Shown piece after piece: positions 31,675-38,123 of a stretch of 38,123 nucleotides of DNA (position 1 is its first letter; each line of letters opens with the position of its first letter). The notes under the pieces were generated by a model, which was given only the letters and a program-made list of their open reading frames with translations, was not told the origin of the DNA and did not search any database. The DNA is from Verrucomicrobiia bacterium (GTDB taxonomy: Bacteria; Verrucomicrobiota; Verrucomicrobiia; JABWAM01): positions 1 through 38,123 of the forward strand of contig JAQUAF010000055.1 in the NCBI GenBank assembly GCA_028687435.1. The letters run 5' to 3'. Position numbers and translations under genes: made by a program.

Positions 31675-33617
31675 TGCCTGCACAACAACTTGCGCTGGTT
31701 TTGGGGATTTGCCTGGCGGGGGCGGTTCTGACCGGTTTGTGTGGAAACCGCCGCCGTCTGGCCGGGTGGATCTCCCTGCTGGCCACTTCGCTTTCAAGCC
31801 TGCTGGCGGTGACCGCTTCATGGAGGGTGGTGGAGGCGGCCCAGGCCAGCGGTTGCACCCTGTGGGCGCTGCCGCAATTCGGTTCCGCTTTGCGTCTTTA
31901 TGTGGACGGACTGGCTGCGGTTTTCCTGGTGCTGACAGCCATCATCGCCTTTGCGGCAACCCTGTATTCCATGCGGTTTCTCGATTGCTATCGCGAGGGA
32001 AATGCGGGTTGGTATCATGCCTGTCTGCAGATTTTTCTGGCTGGCATTTACGGGCTTGTCGGCATTTCCGACATGATGTTTTTCTTCTGCTTTTTCTGGC
32101 AGCTCATGCTGGCGGGATCCTATGCCTTGGTGCGGTTCGAGAAAAACAAGCCGGAGAATGTCCGCGCCGCAAACCGTTATCTGTTTTTCATGGAAGGCGC
32201 ATGTTTGCTGGCCATGCTGGGGGCGGATCTCCTGGCTGGAGGGAATGCGAGGCTGGCGAGCGGCGAGGTTTTGCTCAAATACGATGCCGAGGCCATCGGA
32301 CATGGCATGGCTGCCTTGATGGCCAAAGATCAGGGGGCGGTGACGGGCGCCCTGGCGTTGTTCTTGATAGCCTTTGGAATCAAGGCCGGCATGTGGCCTT
32401 TTGGACGGCTCTGGTTGCCGGATGCCGACGCTTCCGCTCCGGCGCCGATCGGGTCCCTGCTTTCCGGTGTGGCGATCAAATTGGGTGTTTATGGTTTGAT
32501 CCGCACATTCATCTGCCTGATTCCTCCCTCGGTCTTGAGCCTGCCGGTGGGCGCGTATTCGATGAAGGGGTGGGGCATTCTGATGGCCTTGCTTGGCACG
32601 ATCACCCTGTTCATTGGCACGGTTCAGGCGCTCAAACAGGAGCAAACCCTGCGATTGCTGGCCTACCATAGCATCGGGCAGGTGGGATACATTTTGCTGG
32701 GATTGGGGGCCTGCCTGACGTTGATTGGATCGGGTGACAAGGCAGTGGTTGCCCTGGCTGCTGCGGGGTTTTATGGGGCGATTTTTCACACGATCAATCA
32801 TGGCCTGTTCAAAAGCCTGTTGTTTCTCAATGCCGGCAGCATGTATTACCGGACCGGAACGCAGGATTTGAACAAGATGGGCGGCCTGATGAAGTACATG
32901 CCTGCCACGGCCCTGACCGCCCTGATCGCTTCGTTTTCGATTTCGGGAGTTCCCCTGTTCAACGGGTTTGCCAGCAAGTGGAGCATCTATGTCTCCACCA
33001 TTTTGGGAACAAAAGAGGCGGGATGTCTGGCGTTCTTTTCGATTGTGGCCATTCTCACCAGCGCCGTGACCCTCGCGTCGTTCATGAAGTTTTTCGGAAT
33101 CAGTTTCCTGTCCCGAACCAGCCGTCTGGTCCGGGAGAAGGGCGCCGTCGATGGTCACATGGAAGTGGGGCCGTCCATGTTGTTGCCCCAGGTTTTGCTG
33201 GCTTTCATGTGCATGTTGCTGGGGGTGGCGCCGATCGTGTTTTTTGTGGGCTTGGGCCAGGCGTTGGGATTTTCCACGCAGGGATTGGGCGAGTTGCTGG
33301 CGGTCAGCCAGCCCGCAACCATTGGCGCCTTGACGGGATTCAAATCCGCTCCAGCCGTGTTTGCGCCGGTGATGGTGATGTTCCTGATGCTTTTCATGTT
33401 TGGCGTGGTGATTTTGCTGTCCAATGCGGGCGGGGCGGCAAGGAGGGAGACGGAACCGTGGTTCTGCGGTTACGCGCGCGAGTCCGAACAAAATCGGTAC
33501 ACCGCGCATGGGCTTTACGGGGAAATCAAACGTCATTTGCATTGGGCCGGCGCCGCGCCGCAGCATTCGCCGCCCGCGGAACATCCAGCCGGAACCGATG
33601 CTGGAAAAAATGGGTGA
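31671..33617 (+). CDS. HycC/HyfB/NuoL-type ion-translocating membrane subunit
   Basis: 648 aa with about 14 or more membrane helices, the antiporter-like fold of complex I and formate hydrogenlyase. Diagnostic segments are GIKAGMWPFGRLWLPDA with SAPAPIGSLLSGVAIKLG (helix with the conserved lysine), LAYHSIGQVGYILLGLG, and HTINHGLFKSLLFLNAG (His and Lys of the second channel). The C-terminus (WFCGYARESEQNRYTAHG) resembles the end of HycC. It probably moves protons or sodium in step with electron flow. It begins with ATG 31671 overlapping the protease stop (ATGA). It is the only antiporter-type subunit in the operon, so the architecture is like FHL-1 rather than the larger Hyf or Mbh forms. Confidence 0.92.
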   Translation: MMPAQQLALVLGICLAGAVLTGLCGNRRRLAGWISLLATSLSSLLAVTASWRVVEAAQASGCTLWALPQFGSALRLYVDGLAAVFLVLTAIIAFAATLYSMRFLDCYREGNAGWYHACLQIFLAGIYGLVGISDMMFFFCFFWQLMLAGSYALVRFEKNKPENVRAANRYLFFMEGACLLAMLGADLLAGGNARLASGEVLLKYDAEAIGHGMAALMAKDQGAVTGALALFLIAFGIKAGMWPFGRLWLPDADASAPAPIGSLLSGVAIKLGVYGLIRTFICLIPPSVLSLPVGAYSMKGWGILMALLGTITLFIGTVQALKQEQTLRLLAYHSIGQVGYILLGLGACLTLIGSGDKAVVALAAAGFYGAIFHTINHGLFKSLLFLNAGSMYYRTGTQDLNKMGGLMKYMPATALTALIASFSISGVPLFNGFASKWSIYVSTILGTKEAGCLAFFSIVAILTSAVTLASFMKFFGISFLSRTSRLVREKGAVDGHMEVGPSMLLPQVLLAFMCMLLGVAPIVFFVGLGQALGFSTQGLGELLAVSQPATIGALTGFKSAPAVFAPVMVMFLMLFMFGVVILLSNAGGAARRETEPWFCGYARESEQNRYTAHGLYGEIKRHLHWAGAAPQHSPPAEHPAGTDAGKNG

Positions 33618-33636
33618 CAAGCAGCGAGGAACAACG

Positions 33637-35307
33637 ATGCCAGCCTGGAAAATACTGAACCGGATCAAGGAACGTTTTGCAGCCGCCGTCGAACGGACGG
33701 ATGTGCCGGCGAACAACCGTCTTTTTGTCCATGTCCGGCCCGGGGATTTGAGAGAGGTTTGCCGGCATGTTTTTCGCGACATGGACGCCCGTTATGTGAT
33801 CAGCATTGGCTGGGATGACCGTCCTCATTCGGGTGGATTTGTCGTTTCGCATCATTTTTCCTTCGACAAGGCAGGGGTTCTCTGTTGCGTGTTGGTCCGT
33901 CTGCCGGGGGATCATCCCAAGGTGGACAGCGTCAGCGAAATCATTCCCGGCGCCAACTGGGCGGAGAGGGAATTTCAGGATTTGCTGGGAATTTGTCCCG
34001 AGGGACATCCCTGGCCGAAGCGTCTGGTGTTGCCGGACGGCTGGCCGGAGGGGGTTCATCCTTTGCGCAAGGATGTGGCGTGGAACCATGTGCCGGAGGG
34101 ATACAATCACGATGCCGAGCATCGTTTTGAGGATCCGCCGCCCGGTTGCGTGGTGGTGCCGTTCGGGCCGTTCCATCCCACCCTGGACGAGCCGGAGCAC
34201 TTCCGCCTTTATGTGGAAGGTGAATTTGTTCGGGGATGCGAGTATCGCGGTTTCATGGTGCATCGGGGCATCGAGAAATTGGGCGATTCGGTGTTGACCT
34301 ACAACGACATCCCCATGGCCGCGGAGCGCATTTGCGGCATTTGCGGGTCGGTTCACAATGTGGCTTACGCCCAGGCGGTGGAACAAGCGGCGGCATTGGG
34401 CGTTCCCCTTCGCGCCGAATATGTCCGCACCATCATGCTGGAATTGGAAAGGTTGCACAGTCATCTGCTCTGGGTGGGGCTGGCCTGTCATATTGTCGGA
34501 TTCGACACGCTGTTCATGCAGAGTTTCCGCATCCGCGAGCCGGTGATGTGGATGGCTGAGAAAATCAGCGGAAACCGCAAAACCTACGCCCTGTGCGTCA
34601 TCGGCGGGGTGCGCTGGGAGATCACTCACGATCTCAAGGATGAGATGCGCGCCATGCTGAAAACCCTCGAGAAGGAGTGGCTGGCCGTGGCCGGCGCCGT
34701 CAAGGGCGATCGTAATTTGCAGAAACGCACCAAGGGAATTGGTGTGACATCCAAAGAGTTGGTGAAAGAAATGGGGTTGGTCGGACCGATTGCCCGCGCG
34801 GCCGGAGTGAACATTGATTGCCGCCGCGACCTGCCTTACGCAGCCTATGACAAGGTGGACTTCGACGTAGTGGTGCACGAGGGGGGCGATGTGTGGTCGC
34901 GGGTGCTGGTGCGGGTGCTGGAGGTTTTTGAATCCATCCGGATCATCCGGCAGTGCCTCGACAGGATGCCCGACGGCCCCCTGCAGGCAAAATTGAATGG
35001 AGAACTTCCGGTCGGACGGCTTGGGGTTTCCTCCGTGGAAGCGCCGCGCGGAGAATCTCATCACATGGTGGTGACGGGCGAGAACAACCGCCCCCGGCGC
35101 TGGCGGGTGAGGGCGCCGACCTACCAAAATCTTCAGGGCATACCCGCGATGATCAAGGATCAGCGTCTGGCGGACATGACCATTTCCCTGGGGAGCATCG
35201 ATCCCTGTTTTTCCTGCACGGACCGGGTGGAAACCCTTGATATTCGCACGGGCGGAAGCCAGGTTTACACTCAAACGGAACTCCTGCAAATGACGCGTCA
35301 GCGCTAA
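33637..35307 (+). CDS. hycE: Group 4 [NiFe] hydrogenase large subunit, fused NuoC+NuoD type
   Basis: 556 aa. The first 170 residues match the 30-kDa (NuoC) subunit (NWAEREFQDLLGI, GHPWPKRLVLPDGWP); the rest is the 49-kDa/hydrogenase large subunit. Both NiFe-ligand motifs are intact: ERICGICGSVH with C233 and C236, and DPCFSCTDR with C524 and C527, so this is a true hydrogenase and not a complex I subunit. After R530 a 26-residue extension (VETLDIRTGG...) remains, in the position where HycI cleaves HycE. The start at 33637 has GAGGA 6 nt upstream; an ATG at 33610 overlapping the previous gene is possible but less supported. It makes or oxidises H2 at the inner face of the membrane. Confidence 0.95.
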   Translation: MPAWKILNRIKERFAAAVERTDVPANNRLFVHVRPGDLREVCRHVFRDMDARYVISIGWDDRPHSGGFVVSHHFSFDKAGVLCCVLVRLPGDHPKVDSVSEIIPGANWAEREFQDLLGICPEGHPWPKRLVLPDGWPEGVHPLRKDVAWNHVPEGYNHDAEHRFEDPPPGCVVVPFGPFHPTLDEPEHFRLYVEGEFVRGCEYRGFMVHRGIEKLGDSVLTYNDIPMAAERICGICGSVHNVAYAQAVEQAAALGVPLRAEYVRTIMLELERLHSHLLWVGLACHIVGFDTLFMQSFRIREPVMWMAEKISGNRKTYALCVIGGVRWEITHDLKDEMRAMLKTLEKEWLAVAGAVKGDRNLQKRTKGIGVTSKELVKEMGLVGPIARAAGVNIDCRRDLPYAAYDKVDFDVVVHEGGDVWSRVLVRVLEVFESIRIIRQCLDRMPDGPLQAKLNGELPVGRLGVSSVEAPRGESHHMVVTGENNRPRRWRVRAPTYQNLQGIPAMIKDQRLADMTISLGSIDPCFSCTDRVETLDIRTGGSQVYTQTELLQMTRQR

Positions 35308-35313
35308 AACAAC

Positions 35314-36240
35314 ATGCAGAACGCCTTGCAAAACCTGTTTTTATCCCTTGTGAATGTGGCCGTGGTTCTGGCCGTTGCGCCGTTTTTCGAGGGAATCATC
35401 CGCAAATTGACGGCCATGGTGCAATCCCGCCAGGGGCCGCCGGTGGCGCAGCCTTATTTTGACCTGTTGAAACTTCTGGGCAAGGAAGACATCGAATCGG
35501 GTGAATCCCCGGCCATGCAGCGTTTTTCGTCCTATCTTTCCCTGGCCACCCTGCTGGTGGTGGCGGCGATCCTTCCGGTGGGCGGACGGGCGGTTTTGGG
35601 CGGTTCGGTGGATTGCATTTTGTTGATTTATCTGCTCACCCTGTCCGGGATTGCCACGCTTCTGGCCGGGCTGGCCGCGGGCTCCACTTATTCACTGATG
35701 GGGATGAGCCGCGAGATGATGTGCATGATGCTGCTGGAGCCGTTGTTCGCGGTGGCGCTGCTGATCGGCGCGCTTCACACCGGTTCATTGCGGCTGGATG
35801 CGATCTTGAACGGTTCGGTTTATTCCTCGGCGGGTTTTCCTTTTTCGGGATACCTGATGCTTGGGGTGATGCTTTTCTCGCTGCAGGCGTTTGTCGGACG
35901 TCTGCCGTTTGACGTGACGGAGGCCGAAACCGAGATCATGGAAGGCCCCCTGATGGAATACTCCGGCCCCAAACTGGCAATGTTCAAATATGCGCGGATG
36001 GCCAAACTGGTGATTTACTGTTTTCTGTTGGTGGCGCTTTTCGCGCCATGGGGTTGCGGTTCGGGGGATTACCTGATGAACTGGCTGCTTTTGCTGGCCA
36101 AAGTGGCGGTGGTGGTGGTGCTGGTGACCGTGGTGGCGGCCACGCATGCGCGTTACCGCATCGACCAGGTGATCCGGTATTATGGAATTTTACTGGGCAT
36201 TTCCCTGCTGGCGCTGGGATTGGCGGTTTTTGGATACTGA
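35314..36240 (+). CDS. hycD: HycD/NuoH-type membrane subunit
   Basis: 308 aa with about eight membrane helices. It shows the family segments QSRQGPPVAQPYFDLLKLLGKED (loop facing the quinone-like cavity in complex I), LAGLAAGSTYSLMGMSREMM and DVTEAETEIMEGPLMEYSG. It is the helix bundle that connects the peripheral hydrogenase arm (large and small subunits) to the antiporter-like subunit. It starts 6 nt after hycE without a strong ribosome binding site of its own, so it is probably coupled to it. Confidence 0.94.
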   Translation: MQNALQNLFLSLVNVAVVLAVAPFFEGIIRKLTAMVQSRQGPPVAQPYFDLLKLLGKEDIESGESPAMQRFSSYLSLATLLVVAAILPVGGRAVLGGSVDCILLIYLLTLSGIATLLAGLAAGSTYSLMGMSREMMCMMLLEPLFAVALLIGALHTGSLRLDAILNGSVYSSAGFPFSGYLMLGVMLFSLQAFVGRLPFDVTEAETEIMEGPLMEYSGPKLAMFKYARMAKLVIYCFLLVALFAPWGCGSGDYLMNWLLLLAKVAVVVVLVTVVAATHARYRIDQVIRYYGILLGISLLALGLAVFGY

Positions 36241-36256
36241 TTGCGGAGGAATTTTC

Positions 36257-36781
36257 ATGTCATTACTCAGCAAAATCAAGGAAACCCTGATCTGCTTCAA
36301 GGCGGGCAGGGTCACTCTGCCTTATCCCCGTGAGACCCGGCCCGTGCCGCCGCGTTTCCGCGGCCGTCCGGTTTTCGACGCGGCCAAGTGCGTGGGGTGC
36401 GGCGGTTGCGCCAGCAATTGTCCGGCGCGCGAGATTCTCATGGTCGATCTTTGCCAGGAAGTCCGGGTGGTCAAGTATATCGGACGGCGTTGCACGTATT
36501 GCGGCCGCTGCGCGGATGTCTGCCCCGAAAAGGCCATTACCATGAGCAAGGAGTTCGAGACCGCCACAAACGAGATTCACGACATCCAGCAGGAGTTGGA
36601 ATTGTTCATGGGCACCTGCCAGCGATGCGGAAGGTGCTTCACCGACGCCGGGCCGTTGGATCAATTGAAAATGAAAGGGTACCGCTTCGACGAGTTGGAC
36701 AAGGACCGGTGGGTGTATCGCTCCGCCGGTTATCTGGAGAAGGAAGCGGCTGTTCGAGACATTGAAATCGAGATGGATTAA
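36257..36781 (+). CDS. HycF/NuoI-type ferredoxin subunit
   Basis: 174 aa. It carries two 4Fe-4S motifs, CVGCGGCASNCP (about 45-56) and CTYCGRCADVCP (about 79-90), and a third incomplete one, CQRCGRC (about 117-123), without the fourth Cys-Pro. This relays electrons towards the small subunit of group 4 hydrogenases. The start at 36257 has GGAGGA 6 nt upstream; a frame from 36182 runs back into hycD. Lies between hycD and hycG in the usual order. Confidence 0.92.
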   Translation: MSLLSKIKETLICFKAGRVTLPYPRETRPVPPRFRGRPVFDAAKCVGCGGCASNCPAREILMVDLCQEVRVVKYIGRRCTYCGRCADVCPEKAITMSKEFETATNEIHDIQQELELFMGTCQRCGRCFTDAGPLDQLKMKGYRFDELDKDRWVYRSAGYLEKEAAVRDIEIEMD

Positions 36782-36787
36782 ACCGCC

Positions 36788-37330
36788 ATGAGCATCCTGC
36801 AAAATCTTTGCCAGCAACTTTTCAAGCGTTCCCTGTGGGTTTACCACGCCAACAGCGGCGGCTGCAACGGGTGCGACATCGAGGTGCTCAATGTGCTGAC
36901 GCCCTATTACGATGTGGAGCGCTTCGGAATCAAGCTGGTGGGATCGCCCCGGCATGCCGATGTGATGCTTTGCCAGGGGCCTGCCATGCGCAGCACAGGC
37001 AAGGCCCTGCGGCGCGCCTACGAAGCCATGCCGGCGCCCAAACTGGTTTTTGCCATCGGTTCCTGCGCCTGCGGCGGCGGCATCTGGCACGACACCTATT
37101 CGGTGTTGGGACCGGTTGAGAAGATCCTTCCTGTCAGTTATTACATCCCGGGTTGTCCGCCCCGTCCCGAGGCCATCATCTACGGTGTGGCTGTGGCGCT
37201 GGGCGTGGTCGATAAAAAATCCGCCCCCGTCAAGTTCAAGCAAATGGAACTTGCCATTCCCCGGTATCATCCCGAGGATCTGAAAGAGGAAAACGGGATG
37301 GTCGTTTACCAGAAGTGCGAGAAGATCTGA
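36788..37330 (+). CDS. hycG: Group 4 [NiFe] hydrogenase small subunit (HycG/NuoB type)
   Basis: 180 aa, single-cluster type. The four cysteines of the proximal [4Fe-4S] cluster are visible: SGGCNGCDIE (two Cys), GSCACGGG and PGCPPRPEAI. It pairs with HycE and passes electrons to or from the NiFe site. It starts 6 nt after the ferredoxin gene and is the last gene of the operon. Lacking the distal and medial cluster cysteines of uptake hydrogenases, it agrees with assignment to group 4. Confidence 0.95.
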   Translation: MSILQNLCQQLFKRSLWVYHANSGGCNGCDIEVLNVLTPYYDVERFGIKLVGSPRHADVMLCQGPAMRSTGKALRRAYEAMPAPKLVFAIGSCACGGGIWHDTYSVLGPVEKILPVSYYIPGCPPRPEAIIYGVAVALGVVDKKSAPVKFKQMELAIPRYHPEDLKEENGMVVYQKCEKI

Positions 37331-37331
37331 G

Positions 37332-37410
37332 GGAACGGGGAATAGGTTTTAGGGGATAGGGGACAGGTTTTAGGGAACGGGGGACAGGTTTTAGGGGACA
37401 GGGGATCAGG
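37332..37410 (+). repeat. Tandem GGGGACAGGTTTTAGGG repeats
   Basis: Units of about 17-21 nt (variants of GGGGACAGGTTTTAGGG and GGGGAATAGGTTTTAGGGG) are repeated about four times in the gap between hycG and the four-helix-bundle gene. Noncoding. Confidence 0.75.
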
Positions 37411-37435
37411 TGATGGACTTTGTGAGAGCAATAAA

Positions 37436-37834
37436 ATGACGAAGAAAATCGAGTCTCATCGCGATTTGATCGTCTGGCAAAAGGCCATGGATTTGGTGGT
37501 CATGATCTATGCGCTGACCAAGACACTGCCCTTGGATGAACGATTTCGCATGGTGAATCAAATGACCCGATCTGCCGCGTCCATACCCGCCAACATTGCT
37601 GAAGGTCATGCGCGCGGAACCGCCAGGGATTTCGCCCAGTTCCTGTCCATCGCCAAGGGATCCCTGATGGAGACGCAAACGTTCGTCGAATTGACCGTCC
37701 GTCTCAACTATCTGACATCTGAAGAGACGGCGCCTGTCCTGAATCAAATTACGGAAATTTCAAAAATGCTGACAACTCTGAGGACGCGCATCCTGTCATC
37801 TGTTCATCCAAAAGCCTCGCTCCAAAACCAGTAA
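37436..37834 (+). CDS. Four-helix bundle protein (TIGR02436 / 23S rRNA-IVP family)
   Basis: 132 aa, normal length. Family hallmarks are HRDLIVWQKAMDLVVMIY, the LPLDERFRMVNQMTRSA segment, and SIPANIAEGHARGTARDFAQFL, which span the first two helices; helices three and four follow. Relatives are encoded in 23S rRNA intervening sequences and as stand-alone genes in many uncultivated bacteria. Function unknown; no rRNA gene is nearby here, so it is a free-standing copy. It is preceded by short G-rich tandem repeats. Confidence 0.93.
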   Translation: MTKKIESHRDLIVWQKAMDLVVMIYALTKTLPLDERFRMVNQMTRSAASIPANIAEGHARGTARDFAQFLSIAKGSLMETQTFVELTVRLNYLTSEETAPVLNQITEISKMLTTLRTRILSSVHPKASLQNQ

Positions 37835-38016
37835 GGATGCGTCAATCAATAACCTTTACAACCTGACTGGCTCTTTTGTCCGCCAATTTTGTTGCGCGCC
37901 GGTTGCAGAACCACAGGGGATATGCTCCCTCCTTGCGCCTCGTTGGCGGGCAAAATTCCTGTGTCATCCTGTAAACTTTATTTTTTGACGCATCCTATGT
38001 AAGCGCCGGTGGCAAA

Positions 38017-38062
38017 ATGCATGAAAACCGCCGGTTTGGAAATGCATGTCAAATTCATGCAT
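38017..38062. promoter_or_regulatory. ATGCATG palindromes, possible operator
   Basis: ATGCATG at 38017-38023, then ATGCATG-TCAAATT-CATGCAT at 38042-38062, a perfect 7-bp inverted repeat. A further small palindrome (AAACC-GCC-GGTTT) lies between them at 38026-38038. The arrangement is operator-like and would serve a gene beyond the window. The rest of 37835-38123 shows nothing I can support. Confidence 0.3.
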
Positions 38063-38123
38063 CTTTTTTGGGCAAAGGCTCCTGCCTGGACCGAAAGCTC
38101 GATCCTTTGATTTCGATGGTGTG

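Noticed and set aside
33637..35307. Respiratory complex I (nuo) instead of hydrogenase
   Set aside because: Both CxxC NiFe-ligand pairs are intact in the large subunit and a maturation protease is present in the operon.
37332..37410. Possible CRISPR or iteron array before the four-helix-bundle gene
   Set aside because: Short G-rich tandem units without spacers, and no replication gene nearby.

Overview
The window (38 kb, moderately GC-rich) looks like a chromosomal segment of an anaerobic or facultatively fermentative Gram-negative bacterium. An outer membrane is implied by a two-partner-secretion (TpsA/TpsB) pair, a lipoprotein and lgt. The style of the Lgt N-terminus, the four-helix-bundle ORF and the many dispersed short repeats remind me of the PVC group (Verrucomicrobiota and relatives) or of uncultivated lineages, but no rRNA or other firm phylogenetic marker is present, so the phylum is a guess.

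Layout. (1) 463-5703, minus strand: a tight four-gene operon encoding an exported PLP-dependent decarboxylase, a signal-peptide membrane protein ending in eight HSAC-type tetrapeptides, a radical SAM/SPASM enzyme with a PqqD-like N-terminus, and a four-TM membrane protein. This looks like a peptide-modification system whose substrate is the tail of a large membrane protein, and it is the best candidate here for an undescribed system. (2) 6169-8271: a lipoprotein and a three-gene minus-strand cluster whose middle gene carries a membrane-anchored acyl-carrier-protein-like domain. (3) 8463-14358, plus strand: an exported alpha/beta hydrolase translationally coupled to a TpsA exoprotein with a C-terminal lipase-like domain, followed by its TpsB transporter. 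(4) 14359-17890: a mosaic scar made of pieces of two neighbouring genes, lgt, a CPBP-family membrane protease, hairpin-rich repeats, a SAM methyltransferase and a degenerate tRNA-Asn with short palindromes inserted in it. (5) 17894-26507, minus strand: a type I restriction-modification island in the order hsdR, rloA, rloB, hsdR-tail remnant, hsdS, Gp37/Gp68-like (DUF5131) gene, hsdM. (6) 26659-26945: a 3' remnant of the [FeFe]-hydrogenase maturase hydE. (7) 27230-37330, plus strand: a nine-gene group 4 membrane-bound [NiFe] hydrogenase operon. It has a molybdopterin-oxidoreductase-like protein that lacks both the Sec/Cys ligand and one Fe-S cysteine, plus HydB/HydG-like (sulfhydrogenase beta/gamma) NAD(P)H-oxidoreductase subunits, a HycI-type protease and the membrane and peripheral hydrogenase subunits. 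(8) 37436-37834: a four-helix-bundle protein gene, then noncoding DNA with palindromes.

How the genes work together. In the hydrogenase operon electrons could pass between NAD(P)H (FAD/2Fe-2S subunit), Fe-S subunits and the NiFe site, coupled to ion movement through the HycC-like and HycD-like membrane subunits. Whether formate is a substrate is doubtful given the altered FdhF-like protein. In the restriction island HsdR/M/S form the restriction-modification enzyme and RloA/RloB are probably an additional abortive-infection-type defence carried in the same operon. Many adjacent genes share 4-nt start/stop overlaps (TTGA, ATGA, GTGA), which helped to fix starts.
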